64,000 nucleotides of DNA, from positions 37,491,413 through 37,555,412 of the forward strand of contig OZ018410.1 in assembly GCA_963969595.1 (NCBI GenBank). The letters are read 5' to 3'. The notes beneath the pieces are model-generated. The model did not search any database. It had not been told where the DNA came from and saw nothing but the letters and a program-made list of their open reading frames with translations. The position numbers and the translations under genes were made by a program. Positions 23,513 through 33,682 of this stretch are shown here, piece after piece. Every line of letters starts with the position of its first letter. The stretch's first letter is position 1. This DNA comes from Neckera pumila (Eukaryota > Streptophyta > Bryopsida > Hypnales > Neckeraceae).

Positions 23513-25010
23513 TTAGTGAAATGTTGATGAGGCAGTTGCTGAAGCTTGATAGTATCGAGGCAGATGGAGATGCTAAAACAGATGGAAATTGGGGAAATTT
23601 GCAATAGTTTCATCTATGCAATACTTTACTGGTACTTGTCCATGGCTCGATCTTGATACTAATTTCTTTCTTTAGTTTTAGGGAGAGTGTTGATATGTGG
23701 CTGGTTTGAATGGCAGGTTCTAAGAACTTGTGACTTTAATGACCTCAACCTCAAGGCTCTGTACCATAGATTCATTGAATGGAGATGTTGAAGCGAAGTG
23801 ACATGTTCAAAGTATCTTTCAAAGATGAAGTACAAAATCTAATTGTAAGAGATTTAGCATTCTTTTGAGTGTATCACAAAGTTCCATCCACTCACCTTAG
23901 TAGGTTGGTTTACTTGACAAGCTACTAGTAGACATCATGTCTCTATATCTAGGGTCCAACGTCAGAGGAATTTGTGATTCTTATATGATTCTTGATGTTC
24001 AAAACATTTTGCTAACCATTCAAGTGCTTCCAAATTTTAGTGAAAATGGCACTTACATTATAAACACCTTCAAGTTTTGAGCCAATATGAGAGTTGTTTG
24101 CTTTCAAGGATATTTTTGGAAAACTCAAATGCCTCATGAGCTTCCTCATCAAAATTGATTTAGTAAGTTTTCAACCTCTACTATTGGTTACTTTGATGTC
24201 ATAGTTTCAATGTGATTGAATTAATACAAGCAAGTACATTTTTCAATGCCCTCAAACCAAAGGTGCTAGTTTAGTGCATTATCAATTGGGACTGAAATAG
24301 TGAATAAGAAATGGACTGAAATTGTGTTGAGATATTGTGAATTAGGAAAGCATTAAGGTCGGACCACCTATACGTAATCACTAAACCTCCTGTAGTGCAA
24401 ATGGTGAGCAGTTGAATGCGATGGAGGTCTATCCTGTGTAGGGAGATAGAAAATATTTAGATTGCAAAATTTTCAATTTTTTTTGCAAAACTAAAATTTA
24501 TATGAATTTTGGGAGCCAAAAAGTGTTCCAAACCAATTTCCAATTTGTAGAGTCTTCCAATTCCAATCTCTCAAGAACTAGCTTTTGACTATCTACTTTC
24601 TTGTTACTTTCTGCATACTTTAGAACATGTGTTATGATCTTACTAGTTCCAACCTTAAAAAAGAGTAAAAAACACATAACAAGCCTTAATTGGAAATGGG
24701 GCACTATTGGTTGGGAATTGGTCTCTGGTTGAAAATGGGTGGTCTGACCTTAGGTTATGATGTATTGACCCAATGGAATTTTCAAGACCATCCAAATTTT
24801 GCCTCAGGTAAAATTCAATTGGTCATTGATATGGCATTGAAATTTAATATTTGAGAATTTGAGATGAAGTTGGAGTTGGAGCCTCATCGCTGCTTTTGTA
24901 ATATTACGGAGTACTTATACATTCTTTGATATTGGTTAGGTGGTGTCTCACTCTACATTTGGCTATTGTATGAGTCTTGATTAGCAAGTTTGAAATGACT
25001 AGATTAGGCT

Positions 25011-25262
25011 ATGGCCATATTTGTTAAAATGAGACAATTTTTAGTCTCATATTATCTTTGACTTTACATTTAGATGGTAATAAGTGTTTGATATTGAATT
25101 TTTTGTGAATTGAAACTTGAATATGTTAATACATTCACAAACCTTTGATTTTATAAAGGTTCATATGTTCATAAATTTTTGATTTGTTTGAATAGAGGTC
25201 TCAAATAATAGGGCTGAAGTCTCAAAATATCCATTTTGTCTCAATTTAACAAATATGACCAT
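25011..25262. mobile_element. MITE, 252 bp
   Basis: The left end ATGGCCATATTTGTTAAAAT and the right end, in reverse complement ATGGTCATATTTGTTAAATT, are inverted repeats continuing into GAGAC. A second GTCTCA pair lies inside. The terminus recalls family X (ATGGCATATTTCG) but the interior differs. No convincing target duplication was seen. Confidence 0.65.
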
Positions 25263-26435
25263 TGAGTCCCAAAATAAGATTGGTTGAATCTAGTGGAGAA
25301 TCATTCAAAGGCGATAATCCTACATAATCAAAGTAGATAGCATTTTGTCAGTTTCTAGAAACTTTTTCTTGACCATCTCTTTGAGATAGTAAGTGACCAC
25401 CTAACAGATGTTTAGGAGACCGTGACGGGCTAAAACCTCACAACTATAGATTTTTTCTATTTAATTGATCTTGTAGTTGACAACTTCAGATCTAATAGTA
25501 AATAGATATGGCCCCGCTATGGTCTCTCTTGGATTTATACCAAGTTCATGCAAAGTGCCATTATTATTTTTGGCTTGGGCTCTTGCTTTTCAAGGCCATA
25601 TCTAACAAAGTGCGGTACCCTAGAATGCTTCTAGTTCTTGGTTTGGCCCTAGTATAATTCGGCCCTTAGTTACCTCAGTACAAATCATAGTAGGAATAGG
25701 GAGAAAATGAATTTTTCAGCCCCAAAAACAAAATTTCAGGGTACTTTGGAGGGTTGTGGAGCCCTCTAGAGATCTGAAATTTTCTCTAATGCTTGAACCT
25801 AACAAAGTACACTTCACATTCCTTCACAATCAATACAGTTGCACATACGGGCTTCCATGACTAGATAACAAAGGTGTCCCACCACCTGTCCTCATTTGTT
25901 GCTCGCTAGTTGTCCAAGCAAGGAAGAAAAACCACTCTGACGGAGTGTGTTTTCATTGGGTATTTAGACCTTTGAATCTGAACCTTCCAAGTATTGTACA
26001 TTAGCATCAAAACTCCAACCTAGCGTTGAGAAGTTTTTGAGCTTTACCGGCTATTTTCCTTCAATTCGCATATTGAACTATTTTTTCAAGTATAGAGTCC
26101 AGTTATTTTCTCTATTCTTTATTCAAAAATATAAAACTTATAGATTTTTTTACCACTTTTTTGCTGACACTTTCAAATTGCAACTAGTTTTTTACCAATT
26201 CCACCGGCTAAAGTTGAACTAACTACCGGTTCCTCCCGACCATTGCTCCAACCTCATTTCTAGTCCTTGTATTTTGCATTTGTAGAATTCGAGGTCCTGA
26301 ACAAAAGCTTGAACATGGATTATTTGAAGCAAAAAAAAAATGATTCACTTTTTGAAATTTGTGAGTCACAATTGCCGACAAAAGACAATGATGCAAACAT
26401 GCAGACGCCGAAATATAAATTCTAGTAGAAAATTT

Positions 26436-26578
26436 CACTAATAGAAAACAAGCTCTAAATAACTTGTCCATAATGACTATAACAGTCATTTTTGCAATCA
26501 CTTAGGACAACAATGACTACAAAATGACTGTCGCAGTCATTATAGACAAGTCATTTAGGACATTGTTTTTTACTCTTT
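26436..26578. mobile_element. Small fold-back MITE, 143 bp
   Basis: The left arm CACTAATAGAAAACAAG continues to CTTGTCCATAATGACTATAA and pairs with the right arm (GCAGTCATTATAGACAAG ... CATTGTTTTTTACTCTTTG). The arms are about 53 bp. The CACTA start suggests derivation from a CACTA element, but the right terminus is degenerate and no 3-bp duplication is seen. Confidence 0.6.
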
Positions 26579-27019
26579 GAAGACGACGCGATTTGGAACA
26601 CATTTGAGCTCATAATTGCTAAGGTAAGTGTACCAATAGCCAACCACACCCAATTTCCAACCTATAGGGTGTGCTATTTCTATCCAAGATTGGAACTCAA
26701 GCTTGGATGTGTTTTTTTATGTTCTTTTTAAAGTAGGGACTAATATAAGGTCACAACACATGCCCCTGAATTCGTGAGCAAGAAAGGAATTTGGCTATGA
26801 TTGGAATTGAAAGACTCTAGACATTGGCTATTGGTGAAGAGTATTTTCAGTGGCTCCCAAAATTCACAGTAATTTCAATTTTTGGAATCAAATTCTGAAA
26901 AATTTGCTATCTCCATAATTCCTATCTTCCTATATGGAAAAATTTCCACCACCTCATACTACGTATGATCTACTCCAAAATTGCTTAACTGATCGGTTAC
27001 TGGTACATTTCCCTTAATC

Positions 27020-27517
27020 TTAGCAACCCAAGCGCCGGATTCTTCGGCCTCTTGGCGACAATGGGGCCCATGAGACCAACACTACAGCAAGCTGAAGCAA
27101 AGGCGACCCACGCGACCCAGGCAAACCTGGAGAGTCTGTGAACGCGGGTGGTCTAACTTAATGACGAGTTCAGTCGTCGTCTTCGCTCAGATCTTTGCGA
27201 AACAGGGCGACTCTCGGCACAGAACTTAGTCGAGATTAGTGAGAGTACCTTCAATTGCAGAAGTGTTTGTAGGTGAATTTGTGTTTGGAGAGTTGTGCGT
27301 ACGTGTTTTGAGAGCTAGTATTGTTGGAAAACGCTCCAGCGTCAATACAACTTCATCATCTATACAGAGACTGTAGAACTGTAGACTGTAGAACTTCATT
27401 CATCTGCTTCGTAGATTAAGTTACTGTAGATTCATCTGTTAAGTACTTAGTGTATATATTTGTTCTTTGTTACTTTGTTAATTCATTGTGCTTATCCAGA
27501 GCACCGCTTAAGCAACC
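27020..27517 (+). promoter_or_regulatory. Probable promoter and 5' leader of the mpaB-like gene
   Basis: Base composition becomes richer in G+C and CpG from about 27,020, next to the first exon, as expected of a gene's 5' end. TATATAT occurs at 27,453, but it is close to the ATG and may lie within the leader. The transcription start was not determined. Confidence 0.3.
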
Positions 27518-29693
27518 TTGAGTTCACAACAAGTATTGGTGGCGGTGGCGATGGCGGACAGTGAATGGGTGATGGCGACGTCTATGCTCGCCATGGCCAT
27601 GCTCTGGAAGCTCATGTGCATGTGGCTTCGGACACGGCGAGCCAAGCTGATCGCTTCGTTCTCGCCCGTCGAAGATGCGCGTATCGTGCAAGAGTTTTCG
27701 AGCGCCGTGGAGTTTCCATTCATCTTCAACTTGTCGCTGCAGTTCGCGCTCTTCCGGTCGTATGCCGTCCCCTCCATCTCCAAGATCCTTGCCAAGGTGT
27801 TATGCTCGCTTTAATTTTCCTACTGAAATGCTTTCTTGAGATGCTAATATTGTGAGCCTTGACACTGTTTTCGAGAGAATTCTAATGCACAAGAAATTGC
27901 CAAATTTGGATACTGTATGAATAAGTTATGCATTTATTTATCTTTTTTCCATTTTGAGAGTGAAAGCGAGGGTAGTCTTTCAGCGGCAGAACGTTTTTGT
28001 GATAGTTACATGCAGTTTCTTCAACTTCAGGCCTATTTTCGGTCTATCGGGAACTCTCGTTACAAGGAATTAGAGAACCTTAAGTCTCGGGAATTCTGAC
28101 GATTTAGGTGATGTGCATAATTTTCTGAAGACGGGGAGCTTTGCTGCGAATGCAGCCAAGCGAGCAGACGACACGGAGATTTTGTTGAGGGAACCCACGA
28201 GTCATCACGTGGACTCTGATCGGGGAGCTGCTGCCATCCGGCGTCTGAATTACATTCACGGACAGTTTCCAGACATCAAGAACGAGGATTATTTGTATGT
28301 GCTGTCGTTGTTTATCTTGGAGCCACCGCGATGGGTTTCACAGTGAGTTCGTCGCAACCTTGTCGTGCTTGAAGTCTGCTTTTAAAATTGAACATGCAGC
28401 CGTTTTTCTAGATAACATGACCACATCGAAAAACAGAGAAATTTCCAGACATCAAGAACGAGGATTATTTGTAATTACGTACCTATACATTTTGTTTTTC
28501 CATTCCTCTTTGATCGCACTGAGGTTAAACAATTGGAAAACATGACGTAACTGAATCGACATAATTTCAAATTATCTGAAGCATCTTTTGTGGAGTCCTG
28601 AGCAGATACGGATATCGGCAGTTGACAACCTCGGAAGGTGTTGCAAATTTCGTCATCTGGAGAGACTATGGTGTTAGAATGGGCATAAAGGACATTCCTG
28701 AAGGTATTCAGGTGCGTAAATTCTCCAAGGATACGGCCACTCCATATTCTAATGCCGATGCTGCTGAGTGCTCAAATCCTAAGTACACTCTAGCACGTGA
28801 GTAGGAAATTTTCCCTTAAAGTGGTTATAGAATGGAGTCGTTGTGGAGTTAGCCCGCCACTTGCATCACTACACTTAAAAACAAATTCTGGCCAAAATGA
28901 TTGGCTTGAACCTTGTGCCATGCAATAGCCTTGAGCCCTGTGACTTTCATATTTCTTTGCAAATCTCTGGTTACATTATAGGTGAGATAGTCAAGTTACA
29001 TATCGGTCCTTGGCAAACTCGGGATGTGTGGCAATTTCGTCAACCAGAGGCATAGCTAGAGGACATTCATGAAAGTATTGAGGTGCGCTTTTCGGACACT
29101 ATCAATCCATTTTCGAATTCAAAGCCCTAATTCGAAACCCTAAACATCCTCTGCAGGAGATCGAGGAGTGGCAGCTCAAATACGAAGCAGAGCAGATGGT
29201 CTTCTCCCCCACAAACCGCGAGATCGCCGACTTAACCGTCGCTCTCTTACTAAAGCCTCTTCCCAAGTTCACGTGGCCATTGATCCGACCTCTCATTTTC
29301 GCCATGCTCGACGACCGACTGCGAGTGGCCTTCGGCTACCCCCAGCAACCCCCGTGGCTTCGATCTCTCGCAAAAGCGCTCCTGAAATTCTTGAACGGAA
29401 CGTTTGTCGCCATGTTCCTGCCCCCACGGCCACTCTCCTGGGCTGTCAACCTAATCTCCGTTGATGTGAGTGAAGACGGAGCCGCGTTTGATGTGAATAA
29501 ACCTCGGAAGTTATCGTTTGAACGCTATGGCTGCAATTCCTATCCGGATGGATACAAAATCTCCGAAGTCGGGTTGGGGAAACCCGGGGCGTTAGGAGAA
29601 GTTTTCCCCGGAGAGCTTTTGTGTCCAATGTCGGAGCGGTATCATCGAATGAGCTCGAAAGATCCCTTTGCCGCTCGAAATCGCAAGAAGTAG
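27518..29693 (+). CDS. ER-type oxygenase of the mpaB / DUF2236 family, four exons, 377 aa
   Basis: Exons are 27,518-27,796, 28,131-28,342, 28,606-28,711 and 29,157-29,693. All introns are GT-AG and the joined frame is open. The family comprises membrane-associated oxygenases related to MpaB of mycophenolic acid biosynthesis and to the latex-clearing rubber oxygenase. Residues about 17-37 form a hydrophobic N-terminal segment. Then come the family blocks EFPFIFNLSLQFALFRSY (exon 1), AAIRRLNYIHGQF and EDYLYVLSLFILEPPRW (exon 2), YGYRQLT (exon 3), and KYEAEQMVFSPTNREIADLT, LDDRLRVAFGYP and FLPPRP (exon 4). Length fits the family. The start could also be the ATG at 27,551. The substrate is unknown. 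Introns 2 and 3 carry stray copies of the gene's own exons. Confidence 0.85.
28442..28473 (+). repeat. Exact 32-bp copy of exon 2 sequence inside intron 2
   Basis: Positions 28,266-28,297 of exon 2 (TTTCCAGACATCAAGAACG onward) recur without mismatch 176 bp downstream, in the following intron. It encodes the PDIKNEDYL segment but has no splice sites around it. It is a recent local duplication. Confidence 0.9.
28993..29093 (+). pseudogene. Decayed duplicate of exon 3 within intron 3
   Basis: The segment aligns with exon 3 of the mpaB-like gene from ATATCGG through GCAATTTCGTCA to GAGGACATTC and GTATTGAG. It keeps the donor-like GTGCGC that exon 3 also has (GTGCGT). A deletion of about 20 nt and several substitutions destroy the frame. 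It is a tandem exon duplication that has decayed. Confidence 0.75.
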
Positions 29694-30053
29694 GGGATGG
29701 AGCTTCACATGAAATCGTGCTTCTCGTGATAATTTCCCGAAGGGCTTTAGACAGCCATTGATAGCCTAAACTTCCAGATCTTTCAGAGTTGGTTCGAAGG
29801 TGCAACGTGCTAGGTAACTCAAGCAGCTGCGGTACACTCTAATCCCCTTAAACCCTAAGCGCTCAACCATTCAATCATCCACTGGATGATGATGATCGTT
29901 GTATTAATTTTCAGTGAGGAAGCTTCAAGAAACTTCATGTAATTAATCAATGGAAGGAAGAAAGAATGTTCTACATGAATTAGTGATATAGATATGTTGG
30001 AGGAGTTTCAATTATTCATTGCAAATTTTCATAAGTAATCTTATTATCTTTAG
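29694..30053. other. 3' flank of the mpaB-like gene
   Basis: No gene. Base composition falls back to AT-rich after about 29,860. A polyadenylation signal could not be chosen with confidence. Confidence 0.35.
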
Positions 30054-30203
30054 GTGGAGCATTTGCGAGTTAATCTGACTGCTTGGGAGATGGTTATATT
30101 ACATGATAAAAAGCTTCAATGTGAAGACGAGGAGTGTGCTAGAGGTGTAACAAGTGTGTTGGATATTCTGAAATGTCATGGAAGAGAAGATCATATTAAA
30201 GAG
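30054..30203 (+). other. Isolated exon-like open frame, 50 codons, unidentified
   Basis: The frame begins after ATCTTTAG and ends at GAG followed by GTTTGAGT, giving acceptor and donor-like borders. It encodes ...HLRVNLTAWEMVILHDKKLQ... and a Cys/Glu-rich continuation ending in HIKE, without stops. Its codon pattern is less AT-biased than the flanks. I do not recognise the family. It may be an orphan exon of a broken gene or an exon of a gene whose other exons I cannot see. Confidence 0.35.
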
Positions 30204-30479
30204 GTTTGAGTGTATTTGAGGCTCTATTCCTTTACCACTAGCTTAGTTTTCCAATAAGGTACTGCGTAAACTTCCTCAAAGAAATCAATGCTAAACAATT
30301 AAAGTTATGGTTGGTAGAATTAAGAATCTATTCATTCTCATTCCCATGACTGACCTCTAAAGAATGAGTAAGAATAACCTTAGAATGTGACCTTCAACAT
30401 CTTTACATATAGTGTTTGTCAATGCAAAGCTTCTTAAGGACTTGAGCCAATAATCCATGCTGAACTGTAGTAGTTGTGA

Positions 30480-30770
30480 AGCACAAATTTTATTCTTAAA
30501 TAAGGTAGTATGCTCTTAAACCGACCATTTAAGAATTAATTGCCTTTGGGGGGAAGCAAAACTCCTTGAAAAAAATTTCAGTAAATTTTGGTAGGAAAAA
30601 AAATGGAATTGGCATGTAAGCCAAGTCGTTTCATATTTTTTGGAGTTTTGTGGAATTTGTTATGAATTTTTGAAGTTGAAATGCAATGGTCACTAAAACC
30701 GACCACCTCCTCAATATACACTATTAGTGCATTGAAGAAAGCAAAATGTACCTCTATGTCATGATTGCTT
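30480..30770 (+). repeat. Interspersed repeat family R, copy
   Basis: It matches 32,090-32,360 in the same orientation through TTTCAGTAAATTTT, GGAATTGGCATGTAAGCCAA, GTCGTTTCATATTTTTTG, TTTTTGAAGTTG and GACCACCTC. Inverted relatives lie at 23,290-23,470 and 40,740-40,930. Ends and superfamily are unknown. Confidence 0.65.
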
Positions 30771-31671
30771 TTAGAACCTGCTTGCTTTTAGAGCAAACTA
30801 CTTTATATGAGTTACTTGCCATAATCTCAATGAGGATGTTACAATCTTTGGTGATCCAAAATTTGAAGAAAGCATGCTTTTATTTGGACATTGAATACCA
30901 AAATACAAACAAAAAATAGTAGAGATAGTTGGATGCTTGAGTTGGTTGTTAAACATAACCTTTTGTAGCATGATCTCAATGAAGATGTTATAAGCTTGGG
31001 AGGTCTAAAGAAAGCATATTTTTGGAAAATGATCATCAAAATAGAAGCCAAAAATAGGAGGTTGATTTTGTATTAGCTAGATGATTGTACAAGGATTGGC
31101 ATCCAAATCAATTATCAAACATGATCTCCTCTAAATTTTTCAAGTTTATTAGATTTTGAAGATCTGTAGCTCTCTCAAAGAATATAAAGAAGATGAAATT
31201 ATGATTTTAGACCTTGTACTTTTCCAACTACAAATGCACCATGTGGCAATGAAAGTGACAAGTTAAAGCTTATGAGTAAGCTCTATGTGCTAATTATGAT
31301 TTCTCATTGAGATGAAGGATTGTAAAATGTAACATTTTCCTTATAATAAAGAACTCTCATATATGTATGAAACATGGATTAGCAATTCAACGTTTAAGAT
31401 TATGGATATCAAATTCAGATCCAAAGTATAATTTTACACTTATTATTCAGAATAGTGTTAGCAAAATGAAACCCAACCCAAAGATGCACCAAAATTAATT
31501 TTTAATATTTTTAATATTTTTAATGAGAACATGCGGCTTATTGTTAATGACACCGTTGACGAGAGTGCAACTTAGAATGATCCTCAAAACATTGCAAAAA
31601 CCATGACATCTTTGTAAGCACAATGAGCGACAAGTTCTCACAACACATCCTACAATCCAACAAAATGACAT

Positions 31672-32030
31672 GAAATCCTCGTGATTGTAAGCACCTGCTC
31701 CCATCTGTGTGACCTTGGTGCCACGTTTCACATTTCTTGCTCTGCAAATCTTCATGTTAGTGTTGAAGATGGAAAAGTCACCATAAGTTTGAATGGAGTA
31801 AAGGATACCAATCTTGCTCCTGAAGGAGAACCAACCATTTCAATTCTCTCTTGACTATTGACAAGATCAGAGTGTTTCGGACACTGAAAGTGAATGATGG
31901 ATTGTCACAACTTTGGATTTACTTTTGGGACTTGTCACAAAGTGTGTGCAGTGGAGTTCATGAATTCAATATGCTCTCAATCGGTGGTGGTGGTGATGAT
32001 GGTGATGGTGGCTATAAAGACATTTGATAG
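31672..32030 (+). pseudogene. Coding-like remnant, unidentified protein
   Basis: One frame reads open to 31,853 and contains LHVSVEDGKVTISLNGVKDT and APEGEPTISILS. A second frame starting within a few bases reads IDKIRVFRTLKVNDGLSQLW, then IYFWDLSQSV, and ends in a Gly/Asp tract (GGGGDDGDGG) before a stop near 32,026. The two fit end to end with a one-frame shift, as expected for a broken gene. A minus-strand frame (31,495-31,755) overlaps the first part. I do not recognise the family. Confidence 0.4.
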
Positions 32031-32089
32031 TTGAACAACCCAACATCAAACTCTTTGTTCGTTAAGGTGGGAGGTCCTTAAATTAAAAC

Positions 32090-32360
32090 GTTCATTTGAG
32101 AGATTGGAAATTAATTTGGGGGAGATGAAACGTCTTGAAATATTGTTTCAGTAAATTTTTCTTGAAAAACAAATGAAATTGGCATCTAATCCAAGTCGTT
32201 TCATATTTTTTGAAACTTTGTGGAATTAATTATGGATTTTTGAAGTTGGAAAGCAATGATCACTGAAAGTGTCCACCTCTTGAAATGTACACAATTTGTA
32301 CATTGCTGGTGCAATGAAAAAGCAAAATCTACAAATAGTGTACACTTTAGGAGGTGAACC
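32090..32360 (+). repeat. Interspersed repeat family R, copy
   Basis: Same-orientation partner of 30,480-30,770, about 1.6 kb downstream, diverged by substitutions and small indels. It includes AAGTCGTTTCATATTTTTTG and TGGATTTTTGAAGTTGG. Confidence 0.65.
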
Positions 32361-32425
32361 TCCTACCTTTAGTTATTAATGGTCTTTGGACCAGCGTTGT
32401 GATAATTATTATTGTGGCTCATTAC

Positions 32426-32565
32426 ATTCAGTAGCCTTTAAAGAGGCTACCTTTCCCTCCCTGGAGTCCTCATCCACAAAACTCATCCTCAAATAATTCA
32501 GTAGCCTTCAAAGAGGCTACCTTTCCCTCCCTGGAGTCCTCATCCACATAACTCATCCTCAAATA
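32426..32565. repeat. Recent 70-bp tandem duplication
   Basis: Two adjacent 70-bp copies (starting ATTCAGTAGCCTTTAAAGAG and ATTCAGTAGCCTTCAAAGAG) differ at only about two positions. No coding or transposon feature explains them. Confidence 0.9.
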
Positions 32566-32719
32566 ATTAATGTAAGCTTAGGTACCAAGATAGTGGCAAT
32601 ACATTATAATTTGTTTCTTTTTCTTTGTTAATTTTAGGACTAGACATACAAATCAACAAGCATTTGTAGTAAAGATGTTGGCTAAGAATCCAATAAATAA
32701 TGCATTACAATCATTGGTC

Positions 32720-33380
32720 ATCAAGAACATGTTTTGTGTTTTTAAGTGAAAAGACAACTCTATATATACATACGTGGTGGTAGGAGGTAGAACAACCGAT
32801 GTGGGATATATAAATTTGAATTTGTAGTTTCTCAAGCACTTATAGTTAAGTCACAAACAAAGAATTGTATTAAAAGTAGAATTTCAGACCTCATTTAGAC
32901 GTAGTAAAATAACTTTTCTCAAAAAACTTTGAACTAAAAAAAATTGGTAAATGAATACAAGTTTCACCTCCAAAAGTCCGTTTGGCATTTTGAATCTTTA
33001 ATCAAAAGTTGTGGACAAATTTGAGAGAGGGCTTGGAATGGACATTTTCTTTAACATTTTTCCAACCCCTCTTTGAAATTAGTCCATAAATTTTTATTAA
33101 AGATTCAAAATGTCAAACGGATTTTTGGAGGTGAAACTTGTATTCATTTACCAACTTTTTTTAGTTCAAAGTTATTTGAGAAAAGTTATTTACTATGCCT
33201 AAATGAGGTCTAAAATTCTATTTTTAACACAATTCTTTGTTTGTGACTTAACTATGAGTGCTTGAGAAACTACAAATTCAAATTTATTTATCCCACATGG
33301 GTTGTTCTACCGCCTACCACCCCATGTGTATATATAGAGTTGTCTTTTCACTTGGAAACACAAAACATGAACAACAATCA
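32720..33380. repeat. 660-bp hairpin, arms about 320 bp
   Basis: The left arm starts near CATGTTTTGTGTTTTTAAGTG and the right arm ends with CACTTGGAAACACAAAACATG, their inverse. Pairing continues inwards through GACAACTCTATATATACATA, the CACCTCCAAAAGTCCGTTTG block and GAGAGGG, leaving a loop of about 15 bases near 33,045. It is the best preserved member of the palindromic family also seen at 3,760-4,105 and in the 16.7-kb CACTA element. No protein is encoded. Confidence 0.85.
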
Positions 33381-33583
33381 CATCAAAGTGATGTAATTCA
33401 AGCATTGAGGTCATTGATCTCTATAAATTGATTGCTATCTTGAATAAATTTGCTATTTTATTTATAGTTTTATTTCAAAGTACTTAATTTGCCGTTAACC
33501 CCAATGTGCAACTGCGACCTTGTAACTGACTCAAACACCTTGCTGAGTTCTGACAAGTTTCACCAAGTGTCCTTGTAGTTACT

Positions 33584-33682
33584 GATTTGGTGTGGAATCT
33601 ACCACACCAAATCATCCCTCGGATGAAATGATGTGGTATATTCCACATCATTCCGTCCGCAAAAGGCAGTCACAGTGACTGC
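33584..33682. repeat. Cluster of three perfect short hairpins
   Basis: Hairpin 1 is GATTTGGTGTGG, loop AATCTA, CCACACCAAATC. Hairpin 2 (33,627-33,652) is AATGATGTGG, loop TATATT, CCACATCATT. Hairpin 3 (33,666-33,682) is GCAGTCAC, A, GTGACTGC. All stems are mismatch-free and the first two have 6-nt loops. A short open frame (MLAMADLKVRFKESRAAIYD...) begins just downstream at 33,694, without further support. Confidence 0.9.

Larger units (their letters stand above)
22548..23589 (+). pseudogene. Decayed BAG-family co-chaperone gene (ubiquitin-like plus BAG domain)
   Basis: Plant BAG proteins bind the Hsp70 ATPase domain through a C-terminal BAG helix bundle preceded by a ubiquitin-like domain. 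The first block (22,548-22,806) reads in changing frames as ...VKRMLTGDTGLQPSE, then KEDGEPLHLVG, VKDKAK, EDPAAREKRIQEQRRLERIA and CQVIGKIGG, in the order found in plant BAG1-4 proteins. After a 3' splice-like TTTTCAG, the second block (23,176-23,220) reads ATIKSGNKPADQEML. After inserted repeat DNA, the third block (23,515-23,589) reads SEMLMRQLLKLDSIEADG. Frameshifts, in-frame stops, a MITE in the presumed intron and an insertion in an exon show it is dead. The N-terminal and last exons are not seen. Confidence 0.82.
23600..27019. other. Gene-free AT-rich stretch with small MITEs
   Basis: No supported gene. It contains MITE-like elements at 25,011-25,262 and 26,436-26,578, and a weaker candidate at 24,354-24,752 with AAGGTCGGACCACC at the left and its near complement at the right. 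Open frames of 60-90 codons here show no motif or splice context. Confidence 0.45.

Noticed and set aside
24354..24752. A MITE with AAGGTCGGACCACC ends
   Set aside because: Only about 14 bp are inverted, there is no target duplication and no second copy was seen; kept only as a weak candidate in the surrounding entry.
27565..27855. A second open frame overlapping mpaB-like exon 1
   Set aside because: Only the frame starting at 27,518 contains the family blocks and joins in phase to exon 2.
27960..28099. A coding-like frame in intron 1 of the mpaB-like gene (SESEGSLSAAERF...)
   Set aside because: Family proteins go directly from the end of exon 1 to the start of exon 2, and the GT-AG intron 27,797-28,130 joins in phase, so this frame lies inside the intron.
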